A stretch of 64,000 nucleotides of DNA from JAGOTP01 sp964600845. GTDB taxonomy: Bacteria > Patescibacteriota > Patescibacteriia > 2-12-FULL-60-25. The translations under genes and the position numbers were made by a program. Of this stretch, positions 48,774 through 57,460 are shown piece by piece. The notes beneath the pieces are model-generated. The model did not search any database. It was not told the origin of the DNA and worked only from the letters and a program-made list of their open reading frames with translations. The stretch is taken from assembly GCA_964600845.1 (NCBI GenBank), contig CAZRJW010000002.1, positions 1 through 64,000 on the forward strand. Reading direction: 5' to 3'. Position 1 is the first letter of the stretch, and each line of letters starts with the position of its first letter.

Positions 48774-49583
48774 ATGATGAACGAAGAACAGCAACCAACC
48801 TCCGCGCCAGAGGCGCCAGAAGCAGCAGCTGCTCCAGCTGCTGAAAACACAGCCGCTCCAGCGGCAGCGGCGGCAACGCCAGCTGCAGCTCCTGCGTCTG
48901 CTTCGGCTGCAGCACGTCCATATGGTGGAGGTGCCCGTGGTCCAGGCGGTGGCTTCCGTGGCGGAAGCCGCGGTCCAAGCGGAGGTGCTCGTGGCGGCCA
49001 GGGTGGTCGCGGCGGTGCTGCCGGTGGTCGTGGAGGTCGAGGTCCAGGCGGCCCAGGTGGTCGCGGTGGACGTCGCGATGGTCAGTCTGGAGATGTTCCA
49101 GCCGAAGCCGACTACGACGAAAAGAACTTGGAAGTCTCACGTGTTACACGTGTGACCCAGGGTGGAAAGCGCATGCGCTTCCGCGTGTTGAGCGTGATCG
49201 GAAACCGCAAGGGACGTGTTGGATATGGCTTGGCAAAAGGATTGGATGTCGCAGCTGCTTCCACCAAGGCCGCAACCAAAGCACGCAAAGCCCTTCTGAC
49301 AGTTCCACTCATCAACGAAACAATTCCTCACATGGTGCGTGCAAAGGCGGGTGCCGCTGTCGTCTTGTTGAAGCCAGCGCCAAAAGGAGCTGGAATCAAA
49401 GCCGGTGGTGCAACGCGTGCCGTACTTGAAATCGCTGGTGTACCAAACGTTGTTTCGAAGCTCCTCGGATCTTCCAACAAGGTGAACGTCGTGCGCGCAA
49501 CTTTTGCCGCCCTGCGCATGCTCCGCATGCCAATCAGCAAGACGGACGATAAACAGCCTAAGGAAGACGCTCCAAAGGCCTAA
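48774..49583 (+). CDS. rpsE: Ribosomal protein S5 with RGG-rich N-terminal extension
   Basis: Decoding-fidelity and mRNA-entry protein. The core (about 110-269) is normal: VSRVTRVTQGGKRMRFRVL, GNRKGRVGYGLAKG and the KSLGSSNPIN-like LLGSSNKVNVVRA. Before it lies an extension of about 108 residues: an Ala/Pro segment (about 9-45), then a Gly/Arg segment (about 47-100) with repeated RGG, GGRGG and GGFRGG motifs, like eukaryotic RGG boxes. Bacterial S5 is usually about 165 residues. No rpmD (L30) gene follows before rplO, only 11 bases. Confidence 0.96.
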   Translation: MMNEEQQPTSAPEAPEAAAAPAAENTAAPAAAAATPAAAPASASAAARPYGGGARGPGGGFRGGSRGPSGGARGGQGGRGGAAGGRGGRGPGGPGGRGGRRDGQSGDVPAEADYDEKNLEVSRVTRVTQGGKRMRFRVLSVIGNRKGRVGYGLAKGLDVAAASTKAATKARKALLTVPLINETIPHMVRAKAGAAVVLLKPAPKGAGIKAGGATRAVLEIAGVPNVVSKLLGSSNKVNVVRATFAALRMLRMPISKTDDKQPKEDAPKA

Positions 49584-49594
49584 TCTCACCTGCT

Positions 49595-50062
49595 ATGTCA
49601 TTAAGTCTTCACACAATTGCCCCGAACGTAGGCTCACATGAGCGCTCGTTCCGTATCGGTCGTGGTCACGGCTCCGGTCGTGGCAAAACGGCAGGTAAGG
49701 GAACAAAGGGTCAGAAGTCCCGTTCCGGTGGAAAGGGTGGCTTGAAAATGCACGGCATGAAGCAGATGCTTCTCTCCTTCCCAAAGGTCCGTGGGTTTAA
49801 GAGCTTTGCGTCGAAGTTGGTCTCGATTCCTGTTCAGCGCTTGGATGTATTTCCAGAAGGAACGACGATTGACTTGAAAGCCATGCATGCAGCCGGTCTC
49901 TTGCATCGCGGAGAACATACCGTCAAAATTATTGGGGGAACAGCTCCAACGCACAAACTGACAGTTGTCGGCTTGCGTATGACTGCTTCTGCGAAGGAAT
50001 TGATCGAGAAAGCTGGTGGATCGGTCGTTGCTGGTGACAGAAAGAAAAAGAAGACTGCCTAA
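49595..50062 (+). CDS. rplO: Ribosomal protein L15
   Basis: Large-subunit late-assembly protein. The 155-residue product has the Gly/Arg/Lys-rich N-terminus FRIGRGHGSGRGKTAGKGTKG and SRSGGKGGLKMHGMK, and the C-terminal domain with GGTAPTHKLTVVGLRMTASAKELIEKAGG. It follows rpsE directly because rpmD is absent. Confidence 0.97.
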   Translation: MSLSLHTIAPNVGSHERSFRIGRGHGSGRGKTAGKGTKGQKSRSGGKGGLKMHGMKQMLLSFPKVRGFKSFASKLVSIPVQRLDVFPEGTTIDLKAMHAAGLLHRGEHTVKIIGGTAPTHKLTVVGLRMTASAKELIEKAGGSVVAGDRKKKKTA

Positions 50063-50101
50063 TTCCGTGTCTTTCCCTCGAAGCTGAGGGAAGATTCCTC
50101 T

Positions 50102-51379
50102 ATGTGGGACAAACTCCTTCGTGCGTGGCAGGTCAAAGAGGTTCGACATGGGTTGCTGTTCGTGATCGCCATGATGGTGATCTTCCGAGTAGTCGCTCAT
50201 ATTCCGTTGCCTGGTGTTGATCTTGCAGCGCTCCAACAGTTTTTTGACGCGAACCAAGTCTTGGGTGTCTTGAACTTGTTCTCAGGTGGAACGATCCGAA
50301 CATTCAGCATTGTGGCGTTGGGTGTCGCTCCATACATCACCGCTTCGATTATCTTGCAGCTCTTGGCAGTCATCATCCCTCGTTTGGAAGAGATCCAGAA
50401 AGAAGGAGAAAGCGGCCAGCGTAAGATCAATCAGTGGACACGTCTTCTGACGGTTCCGCTTGCGCTGATTCAAGGAGTAGGGCTTCTGACGCTTATGCGT
50501 CAGTCGCAGGTGCCTATCTTGACCAGAACGGATCCGGTTCACATCGCTGCCATCTTGATCGCCGTCACAGCAGGAACCTTGTTCCTCATGTGGATTGGCG
50601 AATTGATCAGCGAAAAGAAAGTCGGAAATGGTGTTTCCTTGTTGATCTTCGCGGGTATTTTGGCGGATCTTCCAAGTTCGCTTGGACAGTTCATCACAAC
50701 CTTCGATTCGTCACAGTGGATCATCGTCTTCATCTACGCAGCGATTGCGATTTTGATGGTTGCGGGTGTAGTCTTCGTTACAGAAGGTCAGCGCAACATT
50801 CCAATCCAACACGCGCGCAGTGTTCGTGGGCAGGCTGGGTCAACAGGTGGAGTAGCCTCGAGCTTGCCACTTCGTGTGAATATGGTGGGTGTGATGCCGA
50901 TTATCTTCGGTATTTCATTCCTCACGTTCCCAACCATGTTGGCGCAGCTCTTCGCTCAGGCGAATAATCCAAGTCTGCGCAGTGCAGCTGCCTGGATCCT
51001 GACGACGATGCAAAACCAAACGATCTACGCCATTCTGTACCTCGCGCTGGTTGTCGGCTTTACCTATTTCTACACGGCGGTTGTGTTCCATCCAGAACGG
51101 GTGGCAGAGAATCTCCAGAAACAAGGAGCCTTCATCCCGGGTATCCGCCCAGGCCCTCCAACGGCCAGCTACTTGGAAGGAATCGTTGGTCGCATGACAT
51201 TAGCCGGAGCCATCTTCTTGGGTCTTATCGCGGTGCTGCCAATTGTCGCTCAAGGGCTGACAGGGACGCAGACATTGGCGATTGGAGGAACCTCTATGTT
51301 GATCGTCGTGTCGGTTGTGATCGAATCTGTGAAACAGATTCAGTCACAGTCAACGATGCGCGAATACGATACGTACTAA
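50102..51379 (+). CDS. secY: Preprotein translocase subunit SecY
   Basis: Pore-forming subunit of the Sec channel. The 425-residue protein has ten hydrophobic helices, the plug and helix-2 segment LFSGGTIRTFSIVALGVAPYI, the cytoplasmic loop EGQRNIPIQHARSVRGQ (ribosome contact) and the C-terminal GIRPGPPTASYLEGIV loop. Last gene of the ribosomal block; a hairpin follows. Confidence 0.98.
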   Translation: MWDKLLRAWQVKEVRHGLLFVIAMMVIFRVVAHIPLPGVDLAALQQFFDANQVLGVLNLFSGGTIRTFSIVALGVAPYITASIILQLLAVIIPRLEEIQKEGESGQRKINQWTRLLTVPLALIQGVGLLTLMRQSQVPILTRTDPVHIAAILIAVTAGTLFLMWIGELISEKKVGNGVSLLIFAGILADLPSSLGQFITTFDSSQWIIVFIYAAIAILMVAGVVFVTEGQRNIPIQHARSVRGQAGSTGGVASSLPLRVNMVGVMPIIFGISFLTFPTMLAQLFAQANNPSLRSAAAWILTTMQNQTIYAILYLALVVGFTYFYTAVVFHPERVAENLQKQGAFIPGIRPGPPTASYLEGIVGRMTLAGAIFLGLIAVLPIVAQGLTGTQTLAIGGTSMLIVVSVVIESVKQIQSQSTMREYDTY

Positions 51380-51400
51380 TCGAAAAAAGACATACACGGT

Positions 51401-51440
51401 ACACAATGAGAACCCACCAGGGTTCTCATTGTGTATTCTG
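51401..51440 (+). terminator. Hairpin at the end of the ribosomal block
   Basis: ACACAATGAGAACCC-ACCA-GGGTTCTCATTGTGT, a 15-bp perfect stem. The following bases (ATTCTG) make a poor T-run, so termination may be partial. Confidence 0.7.
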
Positions 51441-51443
51441 ACA

Positions 51444-51452
51444 TGGTAGGCT
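51444..51452 (+). promoter_or_regulatory. Extended -10-like box of ppa
   Basis: TG-G-TAGGCT ending eight bases before the ATG at 51461. The GGTAGGCT octamer also stands before rsmI and the 38646 gene. Confidence 0.4.
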
Positions 51453-51460
51453 TCCTGTAT

Positions 51461-51817
51461 ATGACCCCTCAATACACCGATGCCACTCAATTTCTTGGGA
51501 AGAGCGTTACGGTTCTTATTGATCGCCCTCTCGGAACCAAGCACCCGAAATATGGGTATAAATACCCCATTAATTACGGCTTTATAGAGGGAACAATTTC
51601 TCCCGATGGCCGTGAGTTAGATGCCTATGTTCTCGGGGTAGATGAGCCGGTAGGGGACTTTACCGGACATTGCATTGCCTTTATCCGCCGAATTAATGCT
51701 CCGGATGATAAGCTGATCATTGTTCCTGAAGGAAAAACCTTTTCTCAGGAGGAAATTCGTGAAGCGACACACTTCCAAGAGCAGTTTTTTCAGACGGAAA
51801 TCATCTTCCCATCGTAG
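51461..51817 (+). CDS. Short family-I inorganic pyrophosphatase-like protein
   Basis: A 118-residue protein similar over its length to the short pyrophosphatase-like proteins of Firmicutes: FLGKSVTVLIDRPLGTKHPK, YPINYGFIEGTISPDGRELDAYVLG, and FQEQFFQTEIIF at the end. Classical family-I enzymes are about 175 residues with DxDPxD; here the corresponding site reads ELDAYVLGVDEP, so activity on pyrophosphate is likely but not certain. The ATG at 51461 is preferred over 51431, which lies inside the hairpin. Confidence 0.85.
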   Translation: MTPQYTDATQFLGKSVTVLIDRPLGTKHPKYGYKYPINYGFIEGTISPDGRELDAYVLGVDEPVGDFTGHCIAFIRRINAPDDKLIIVPEGKTFSQEEIREATHFQEQFFQTEIIFPS

Positions 51818-51901
51818 GAAGGTTGGCCTTTCTCCTGTTTCCAGAAAGCTTCAGACAGGAAGGTTGTCGGATGGGCTCATTTTGGCTATTCTTACGGGTA
51901 T

Positions 51902-53314
51902 ATGCAACGTGAAGATGGACATCTGTTCAAGCTCCTGCCGCCGCCAGCCCATCTGCCACAATACACCGACTCTGCGCTGAAGAGCGTGTCGTATTTTGGT
52001 CACACGAACTTCGTCAGCGGACTCTATCGATCGCGGACGGTTTTTGGGATTAAGCGAACAGATCGTCGTCGTCACATCTACTTGATTGGGAAGAGCGGTA
52101 TGGGGAAGACGCGCCTGCTCGAGCAGTTGATTCGGTATGATATTGCTGCGAATGAGGGAGTAGGTGTCATCGATCCGCACGGAGACTTAGCTCGGACGCT
52201 TTTGGATTTTATTCCGAAATCGCGTATTCAAGATGTGGTTTACGTGGACCCAGCGGACGCTGAGCATCCAATTGCGTTTAACCCGTTTGCGCGTGTCGAT
52301 GCGACCCAGCGTCAAAATGTAGCACAAGGACTGGTAGAAATTTTCAAGAAACAATTTACGAGCAGCTGGTCGCCGCGCATGGAGCACTTGTTCCGTTTTG
52401 CGACCTTGGCGATTTTAGAACACCCAGAAGGGACGTTGTATGAATTATTACGGTTGCTGACGGATGCACAGGCGCGTCAACAAACAATTTCGCATTTGAC
52501 GGACGATATTGTGAAGCGGTTCTTTGCGGTTGAGTTTGCGAGCTTTAGTCAGAAGTATGACCACGAAGCGATTACGCCGCTTACGAACCGGTTAGGGCAG
52601 TTTTTTGCTGATCCATTGCTGCGATCCATTTTTACGAAGAAAGAAAATAAGATCGATATTGAATCGATCATGAATGAAGGGAAGATTCTCATTGTGAACG
52701 CGTCGAAGGGGTTATTGGGTGAGGATAATAGCGCCCTCTTGGGAGCGTTTTTCCTGACAAAGATTAACCAGGTCGCGATGGCGCGTTCACGTGTTGATGA
52801 AGATGAGCGCCGAGAGTTCTATCTTTACGTGGATGAATTCCAGAATGCCGCGACACAATCGTTTTCTTCATTGTTTTCGGAATCACGTAAATACGCGGTG
52901 AATATCACGATCGCAAACCAGTATCTTGGGCAGATTCCTCCTTCGCTGCTTGAAGCGATCTTTGGAAACGTGTCGACCTTGATCGCGTTCCGATTGGGAG
53001 GAGGGGACGCCGATCGGATTGCAAAAGAGTTTATGCCCCTCGTTGAGCCGCATGACCTCATTAACTTAGGTGCACGCGACTTTTATATTAAAATGTCGGT
53101 TGATGGGCAAACGACGGCGCCTTTTTCAGCACGAACGTTGGATGTCGTGCCAGCCAAGCAATCGTATGCAGACGCGGTGATTCAATTATCACGTACTCAG
53201 TACAGCGCTACACGTACAAAAGAGATGCCCGCGATCATATCTTCGCCGTTTATCTCCTCGATTGAAACGGAAGAGATGTCGGCAGAGGAGCTCCTCCCTC
53301 CGCCGGTTGTGTAG
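51902..53314 (+). CDS. TraG/VirB4-like type IV secretion ATPase
   Basis: A 470-residue ATPase of the HerA/VirD4/TraG clan. Walker A GKSGMGKT (about 62-69), DPHGDLAR, and Walker B with LYVDEFQNA (about 308), then the arginine-finger region TIANQYLGQI. No membrane helices, so it is a soluble or peripheral form. Such single ATPases are common in candidate-phyla genomes and are linked to DNA uptake/transfer or pilus assembly. No other conjugation gene is adjacent, although the 59691-61440 locus encodes a VirB2-like membrane segment. It lies between ppa and adk. Confidence 0.9.
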   Translation: MQREDGHLFKLLPPPAHLPQYTDSALKSVSYFGHTNFVSGLYRSRTVFGIKRTDRRRHIYLIGKSGMGKTRLLEQLIRYDIAANEGVGVIDPHGDLARTLLDFIPKSRIQDVVYVDPADAEHPIAFNPFARVDATQRQNVAQGLVEIFKKQFTSSWSPRMEHLFRFATLAILEHPEGTLYELLRLLTDAQARQQTISHLTDDIVKRFFAVEFASFSQKYDHEAITPLTNRLGQFFADPLLRSIFTKKENKIDIESIMNEGKILIVNASKGLLGEDNSALLGAFFLTKINQVAMARSRVDEDERREFYLYVDEFQNAATQSFSSLFSESRKYAVNITIANQYLGQIPPSLLEAIFGNVSTLIAFRLGGGDADRIAKEFMPLVEPHDLINLGARDFYIKMSVDGQTTAPFSARTLDVVPAKQSYADAVIQLSRTQYSATRTKEMPAIISSPFISSIETEEMSAEELLPPPVV

Positions 53315-53322
53315 CTGTCAGT

Positions 53323-53994
53323 ATGCCACGCAAGCGTGTTCGGGCCGTGTTATTCGGTCCCCAAGGAGCGGGAAAGACGACTCAGGCACAGTTATTGTCT
53401 GAGTGGTTTGGAGCAGCGTCCTTGAGCTCTGGACAGCTCTTGCGCGGAGAGATGGAAGAAGGAACGCCGCTCGGGCAATTGGTAAAGCGCTATGTCGAGC
53501 ATGGGGTGTTGGCTCCGGACGAGGTGGTGAATGCTATTTTGCGGAAACGGTTAATGTTAGAGGCGGAATCAAAACAGGGGTTTTTCTTAGACGGATTTCC
53601 TCGAAACGTAGAACAAGCGGGGGACTTGGATAAGTATGTAAAGATTAATCTCGCGATTCATTTGAAGGTCTCGGATGCGGTGGCCGAATCTCGTATGTTG
53701 GGACGGCTCTTCTGCGAATCCTGTCAGGCGGTTTATCATGAAAAGTACGTTCCTGTTTTGAAGGCGGGGATCTGTACGATCTGTGGAGGCTCTGTAAAAC
53801 GACGTCCAGATGATGCAGATGACGGCTCGGTCCGTGACCGACTGCTCGCGTATCACTTTATGACCGAACCACTTGTGACCTATTACCGGCAGCAAGGAGT
53901 GCTTCTTTCGGTGAACGCTGACCAACCGATCCCTTTCTTGTTCCAGGAGCTCGTAAAGAAACTCACCAAGCTAGGATTTGTGCCGGGGCAATAA
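53323..53994 (+). CDS. adk: Adenylate kinase, zinc-lid type
   Basis: Balances AMP, ADP and ATP. The 223-residue protein has the P-loop GPQGAGKTT (about 12-20), SSGQLLRGEM (AMP binding), DGFPRN and the LID domain with four Cys (CESC and CTIC, about 134 and 151) that form a zinc site as in Gram-positive enzymes. The normal partner order secY-adk-map is kept, but ppa and the TraG-like ATPase are inserted after secY. Confidence 0.95.
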   Translation: MPRKRVRAVLFGPQGAGKTTQAQLLSEWFGAASLSSGQLLRGEMEEGTPLGQLVKRYVEHGVLAPDEVVNAILRKRLMLEAESKQGFFLDGFPRNVEQAGDLDKYVKINLAIHLKVSDAVAESRMLGRLFCESCQAVYHEKYVPVLKAGICTICGGSVKRRPDDADDGSVRDRLLAYHFMTEPLVTYYRQQGVLLSVNADQPIPFLFQELVKKLTKLGFVPGQ

Positions 53995-54006
53995 TTCCAG
54001 TACACT
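53978..54006 (+). promoter_or_regulatory. Promoter of map
   Basis: TTGTGC (53978-53983), 17 bp, TACACT (54001-54006), ending eight bases before the ATG at 54015. The message is predicted to have at most a base or two of leader. Confidence 0.65.
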
Positions 54007-54014
54007 CGCTCTCC

Positions 54015-54794
54015 ATGTCACTTATCAAAAATCCCCAAGAAATTGAGAAATTAAAGGCCGGAGGAATCATCCTCTCGGCGATTTTGCGTGAGTTGAAAGC
54101 GCTGTGTGTCGCTGGTGTTGAAACAGCCGAATTAGATGCGCTGGCGCAGAAGCGCATGGCGGAACATGGAGGACGACCCTCCTTCATGGGCTATACGGCT
54201 GCACGCGAGGCGCCTCCGTTTCCGGGAGCTGTTTGTATTTCAATCAATGAGGAAGTCGTGCATGGCTTACCGACGCCTTCACGCACGGTGAAGGAAGGCG
54301 ATATTGTCGGCCTTGATATTGGGATGTGGTATGAGGGACTTGCGACCGATATGGCAACGACGGTGATCGTCGGAACGATTCCGGATGCGGTACGGACGTT
54401 GGTCGCAGAAACGCGCGCATCACTCGAAGTGGCACTGACCCAAGTGAAAGCAGGAAAGTGGATTCATGATATTGGAAATGCGATTGATGATTACCTCACA
54501 CCCAAAGGCTACGGCATTGTGCGTGATCTCGTGGGGCATGGCGTTGGACATGCGATTCATGAAGATCCGCAGATTCCGCACTTCCGCGATCGCTATGCGC
54601 CCCGTGTAAAAATGCAGGAGGGGATGGTACTCGCGATCGAACCGATGGTGACGCTTGGAACATGGAAGGTGCGCGTGAAGCGAGACGGATGGACGATCGT
54701 TACCGCTGATGGAAAACCAGCCGCGCATTTCGAGTTGTCTGTCGTTGTCACGAAGACGGGGTACGAGCTCGTCACTCCTTGGCCCGACGTTTAA
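54015..54794 (+). CDS. map: Methionine aminopeptidase, type I
   Basis: Removes the initiator Met from nascent proteins. The 259-residue protein shows the five metal ligands in order: Asp in GLDIGMWYEG, Asp in ATDMATT, His in GHGVGHAIHEDP, Glu in AIEPM and Glu in HFELSVVV. N-terminus SLIKNPQEIEKLKAGG is that of the short cytoplasmic type Ia form. It has its own promoter overlapping the end of adk, and infA, rpmJ, rpsM, rpsK, rpsD and rpoA, which often follow, are not here. Confidence 0.97.
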   Translation: MSLIKNPQEIEKLKAGGIILSAILRELKALCVAGVETAELDALAQKRMAEHGGRPSFMGYTAAREAPPFPGAVCISINEEVVHGLPTPSRTVKEGDIVGLDIGMWYEGLATDMATTVIVGTIPDAVRTLVAETRASLEVALTQVKAGKWIHDIGNAIDDYLTPKGYGIVRDLVGHGVGHAIHEDPQIPHFRDRYAPRVKMQEGMVLAIEPMVTLGTWKVRVKRDGWTIVTADGKPAAHFELSVVVTKTGYELVTPWPDV

Positions 54795-54815
54795 ACACAG
54801 GACCGAAGCCTCTCT

Positions 54816-55640
54816 ATGCCAGAGCTTCCAGAAGTAGAAACTATTCGTCGCCAACTTGATCGGCGCCTGCGTGGGTCGACCTTAAAAAAGATTGAATTAT
54901 TCCGCACAGGACGTGAACGTCCTACAGGGAAAACGTTTATTGATGCGCTCACCGGTCAAACGATTCACTCTATTGATCGCCGCGCGAAGCTTCTCATTTG
55001 GCGGCTTAAGAACGATCAAGCGGTCCTCGCACATTTAAAGATGACGGGGAAGTTTCTGTTTGTAGATCAGGGGTATGAGATAACCAAACATGATGCAATT
55101 CGGTTCACGTGTGAGGACGCGCAAGGAAAAGAGTTTTTTCTTGTTTGGAACGATGTGCGGAAGTTTGGGTTTATGGAGCTCGTATCAGCGGAGGGACTAA
55201 AAGCAAAGCTTGAAGCGTATGGTCCAGAACCACTCGAGGCTACGGCGCAAACATTAGCCGACTGTTTACGAACGCCAAAAACGCGCCTCTTGAAAGCGGC
55301 ACTCCTTAACCAGGGGTGCATTGCCGGGATTGGAAATATCTATGCTGATGAAGCGTGTCATCGCGTTGGAATTCATCCGCGTCGCACGCTGGGAGCGTTA
55401 TCTGATGCGGAACGACTACGTTTAGCGGAGGCGATTCAGACGGTTCTCTCAGAATCGCTCGACCAACGCGGAACAAGCGCGCATACCTATCAGGATACTT
55501 CCGGCTCAAAAGGAGGATTCCTGTCGTTTCTTCGAGTCTATGGTCGAGAAGGGGAGCCCTGCCGTACCTGCGGTACGTCGATTCAAAAATTTCGCTTAGT
55601 TCAGCGAGGAACTCATATCTGTCCTAAGTGTCAGTCTTAG
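54816..55640 (+). CDS. mutM: Formamidopyrimidine-DNA glycosylase
   Basis: Bifunctional glycosylase/AP lyase that removes 8-oxoguanine and FapyG. The 274-residue protein begins PELPEVETIRR with catalytic Pro2 and Glu3, has the beta-strand LAHLKMTGKF (Lys), the helix-two-turn-helix NQGCIAGIGNIYADEA and a C-terminal zinc finger CRTCG to CPKC (about 248-272). Pairs with MutY (9611) in the GO repair pathway. It starts 21 bases after map and may be read from that transcript. Confidence 0.97.
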   Translation: MPELPEVETIRRQLDRRLRGSTLKKIELFRTGRERPTGKTFIDALTGQTIHSIDRRAKLLIWRLKNDQAVLAHLKMTGKFLFVDQGYEITKHDAIRFTCEDAQGKEFFLVWNDVRKFGFMELVSAEGLKAKLEAYGPEPLEATAQTLADCLRTPKTRLLKAALLNQGCIAGIGNIYADEACHRVGIHPRRTLGALSDAERLRLAEAIQTVLSESLDQRGTSAHTYQDTSGSKGGFLSFLRVYGREGEPCRTCGTSIQKFRLVQRGTHICPKCQS

Positions 55641-55664
55641 ACAGATCAAAAAAAGACGCTGAGC

Positions 55665-55673
55665 TGCTATACT
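55665..55673 (+). promoter_or_regulatory. Extended -10 promoter of the 55683 gene
   Basis: TG-C-TATACT ending nine bases before the ATG at 55683. Confidence 0.55.
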
Positions 55674-55682
55674 CGATTAGCT

Positions 55683-56624
55683 ATGCTCGGTCGTACTCTC
55701 GTCCCTCTTTTTTCTGCACTTATCCTTCTAGGATCTGTGCAAGCTGTATCAGCTGCCTTGTATGATGCTTCTATTAGCTCAGGTGATATTTCCTTTTCGC
55801 CGGAAGAATTGATTTTGGGGGATGCGACCCGTATTTACGCTACGATTTCAAATGCAGGCGACCGAGATGTCGAAGGCACGGTTCGTTTTTATGATAATGA
55901 TACCTTGATTGGCGCGAAGCCTTTTTCTATTCGTGCGAATCTTCGGCCGGAAGACGCTTGGGTGCGTTGGTCACCGCAGGTATACGGATCTCATACCATT
56001 CGAGTGGTGGTGGATAATGATCCAGCATTTACAGACGGAACTCCTGGGAATAATACGGTAACCGTGACGGCTTTTGTCGACCGAGACACCGATCGGGATG
56101 GGGTTCCGGATCAGCAAGATGAAGATCGAGATAATGACACGATCTTGAATCGTGATGAGGTCACACGTGGAACGGATCCCTTTAATCGAGACACGGATGG
56201 GGATGGCGTGGATGATGCGAAGGATGTCTTTCCGCTGGATTCAAGACGATCTGTGACACCGCCCCCAGTCCCGACATCAACGGCAAGGGTGGTGGCGCCT
56301 GTTCCCACGCGTCCTCGTGTTGCCGCACCTACCCCAACGGTTACTCAGGCACCTACGGTACGGAATGTGGTGCCTGCACCGAGTTCGTTAACGATGCCTG
56401 CCACAAGCTCACCTCTGATCCTTGAACCAACCTCTACTGTGGTGATGGTTGAGGTTACATCGACGCCCGCGCTCCCCGTGATGGAGCCAGTCGCGCCTCT
56501 TGCCGTTTCTTCGACGTCAGTACGCCCTGCACCATCAAATCCCTGGAATGCTATTTTAGCTGCAGCAGCTGTTCTTTCTGCTGGTGCGGCGGGGATGTTT
56601 GTCTGGCTTGGCCGCAGGTCCTAG
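55683..56624 (+). CDS. Exported CARDB-like protein with calcium-binding repeats
   Basis: A 313-residue exported protein: signal peptide (about 1-25), a CARDB-like beta sandwich (about 28-128: IYATISNAGDRDVEGTVRFY), then thrombospondin-type-3-like acidic repeats (about 132-185: DRDTDRDGVPDQQDED, DTDGDGVDDAKDVFP) expected to bind calcium, a Pro/Thr/Val-rich stalk and a C-terminal hydrophobic helix with basic end (LGRRS). This suits a surface-anchored adhesin or stalk. It is followed six bases later by the glycosidase-like lipoprotein gene. Confidence 0.87.
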   Translation: MLGRTLVPLFSALILLGSVQAVSAALYDASISSGDISFSPEELILGDATRIYATISNAGDRDVEGTVRFYDNDTLIGAKPFSIRANLRPEDAWVRWSPQVYGSHTIRVVVDNDPAFTDGTPGNNTVTVTAFVDRDTDRDGVPDQQDEDRDNDTILNRDEVTRGTDPFNRDTDGDGVDDAKDVFPLDSRRSVTPPPVPTSTARVVAPVPTRPRVAAPTPTVTQAPTVRNVVPAPSSLTMPATSSPLILEPTSTVVMVEVTSTPALPVMEPVAPLAVSSTSVRPAPSNPWNAILAAAAVLSAGAAGMFVWLGRRS

Positions 56625-56629
56625 CTGCT

Positions 56630-57457
56630 ATGGATCGATCTTTGGGCCGCCTGCTTGTGTTAGCGTCATGCGTTGTATTGTTTGGTATTGGTTGTGAAAA
56701 GCTGGTCCCAGCTACCTTACCAGTTGTGTCACAGCGCTCTGCGACAACGACGACGAGTACAGCTCCGAGCGCTGTGATTGGCTGGAGCGCGCGTGGGCCG
56801 GGTGTTGATCGAACTGCTTTTCGCTTTTCAACTTCAACAGCCAGTGAGGTTGTTCTCTATCGTTTCTCCCGTACGAAGCATACCTTTGGTTTTCGTCATT
56901 CAACCTCAAGTGCCGCTGTCTCTGAATGGATGGGTCGGGAGACGGGGGCAGTGTTTGCTGTGAATGGCGTATATTTTCATGAAGACGAACTTCCAAGCGG
57001 ATGGTTTCGAGCCGAAGGAAAGGTCATAGGGACACGCTCGTTCGATGCAGACAAGAGCGCGCTCCTTGTCTTGGAGCCAAATCCAACGATTCTCGTAAAC
57101 GCCTCAGAGCAAAAAGCGGCGAAGCAAAAAGCTCGGGACGCGGCCCAAAGTTTCCCCCTTCTCATTTCAGGCGGAGTCGCGGCGGTTAAAGAAGACTCGG
57201 GAAAGGTCGCGCGTCGGACCTTCGTGGGGACGGATAAAACGCAAGAATATCTCTATGTTGGGATTGTTCCGTACACGGGCATCTCTTTGTATGAACTAAG
57301 TCAGGCGCTGACACGTCTTCCTGTCCGCTGGGAAGCGGTCTTGAACTTGGATGGGGGGCCTTCGTCGGGTATAGTTTTCAGGGCGCCAGACCAGTCGGAA
57401 ACGATCGATAGTTATGTGACCGTTCCGAACGTTCTGGTCATCCATCCAAAAAACTAG
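56630..57457 (+). CDS. Phosphodiester glycosidase-family (NAGPA/DUF2233) lipoprotein
   Basis: A 275-residue predicted lipoprotein (lipobox FGIGC, Cys about 22) with a NAGPA/DUF2233 domain: FAVNGVYFHEDELPSGW (about 103-119), FPLLISGG, and the hallmark LNLDGGPSSGIVF (about 243-255). Family members include the mammalian uncovering enzyme that removes GlcNAc from a phosphodiester, and bacterial proteins acting on envelope sugars such as exopolysaccharide or sporulation polymers. Its location next to a surface stalk protein suggests an extracytoplasmic job. Confidence 0.88.
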   Translation: MDRSLGRLLVLASCVVLFGIGCEKLVPATLPVVSQRSATTTTSTAPSAVIGWSARGPGVDRTAFRFSTSTASEVVLYRFSRTKHTFGFRHSTSSAAVSEWMGRETGAVFAVNGVYFHEDELPSGWFRAEGKVIGTRSFDADKSALLVLEPNPTILVNASEQKAAKQKARDAAQSFPLLISGGVAAVKEDSGKVARRTFVGTDKTQEYLYVGIVPYTGISLYELSQALTRLPVRWEAVLNLDGGPSSGIVFRAPDQSETIDSYVTVPNVLVIHPKN

Positions 57458-57460
57458 CGC

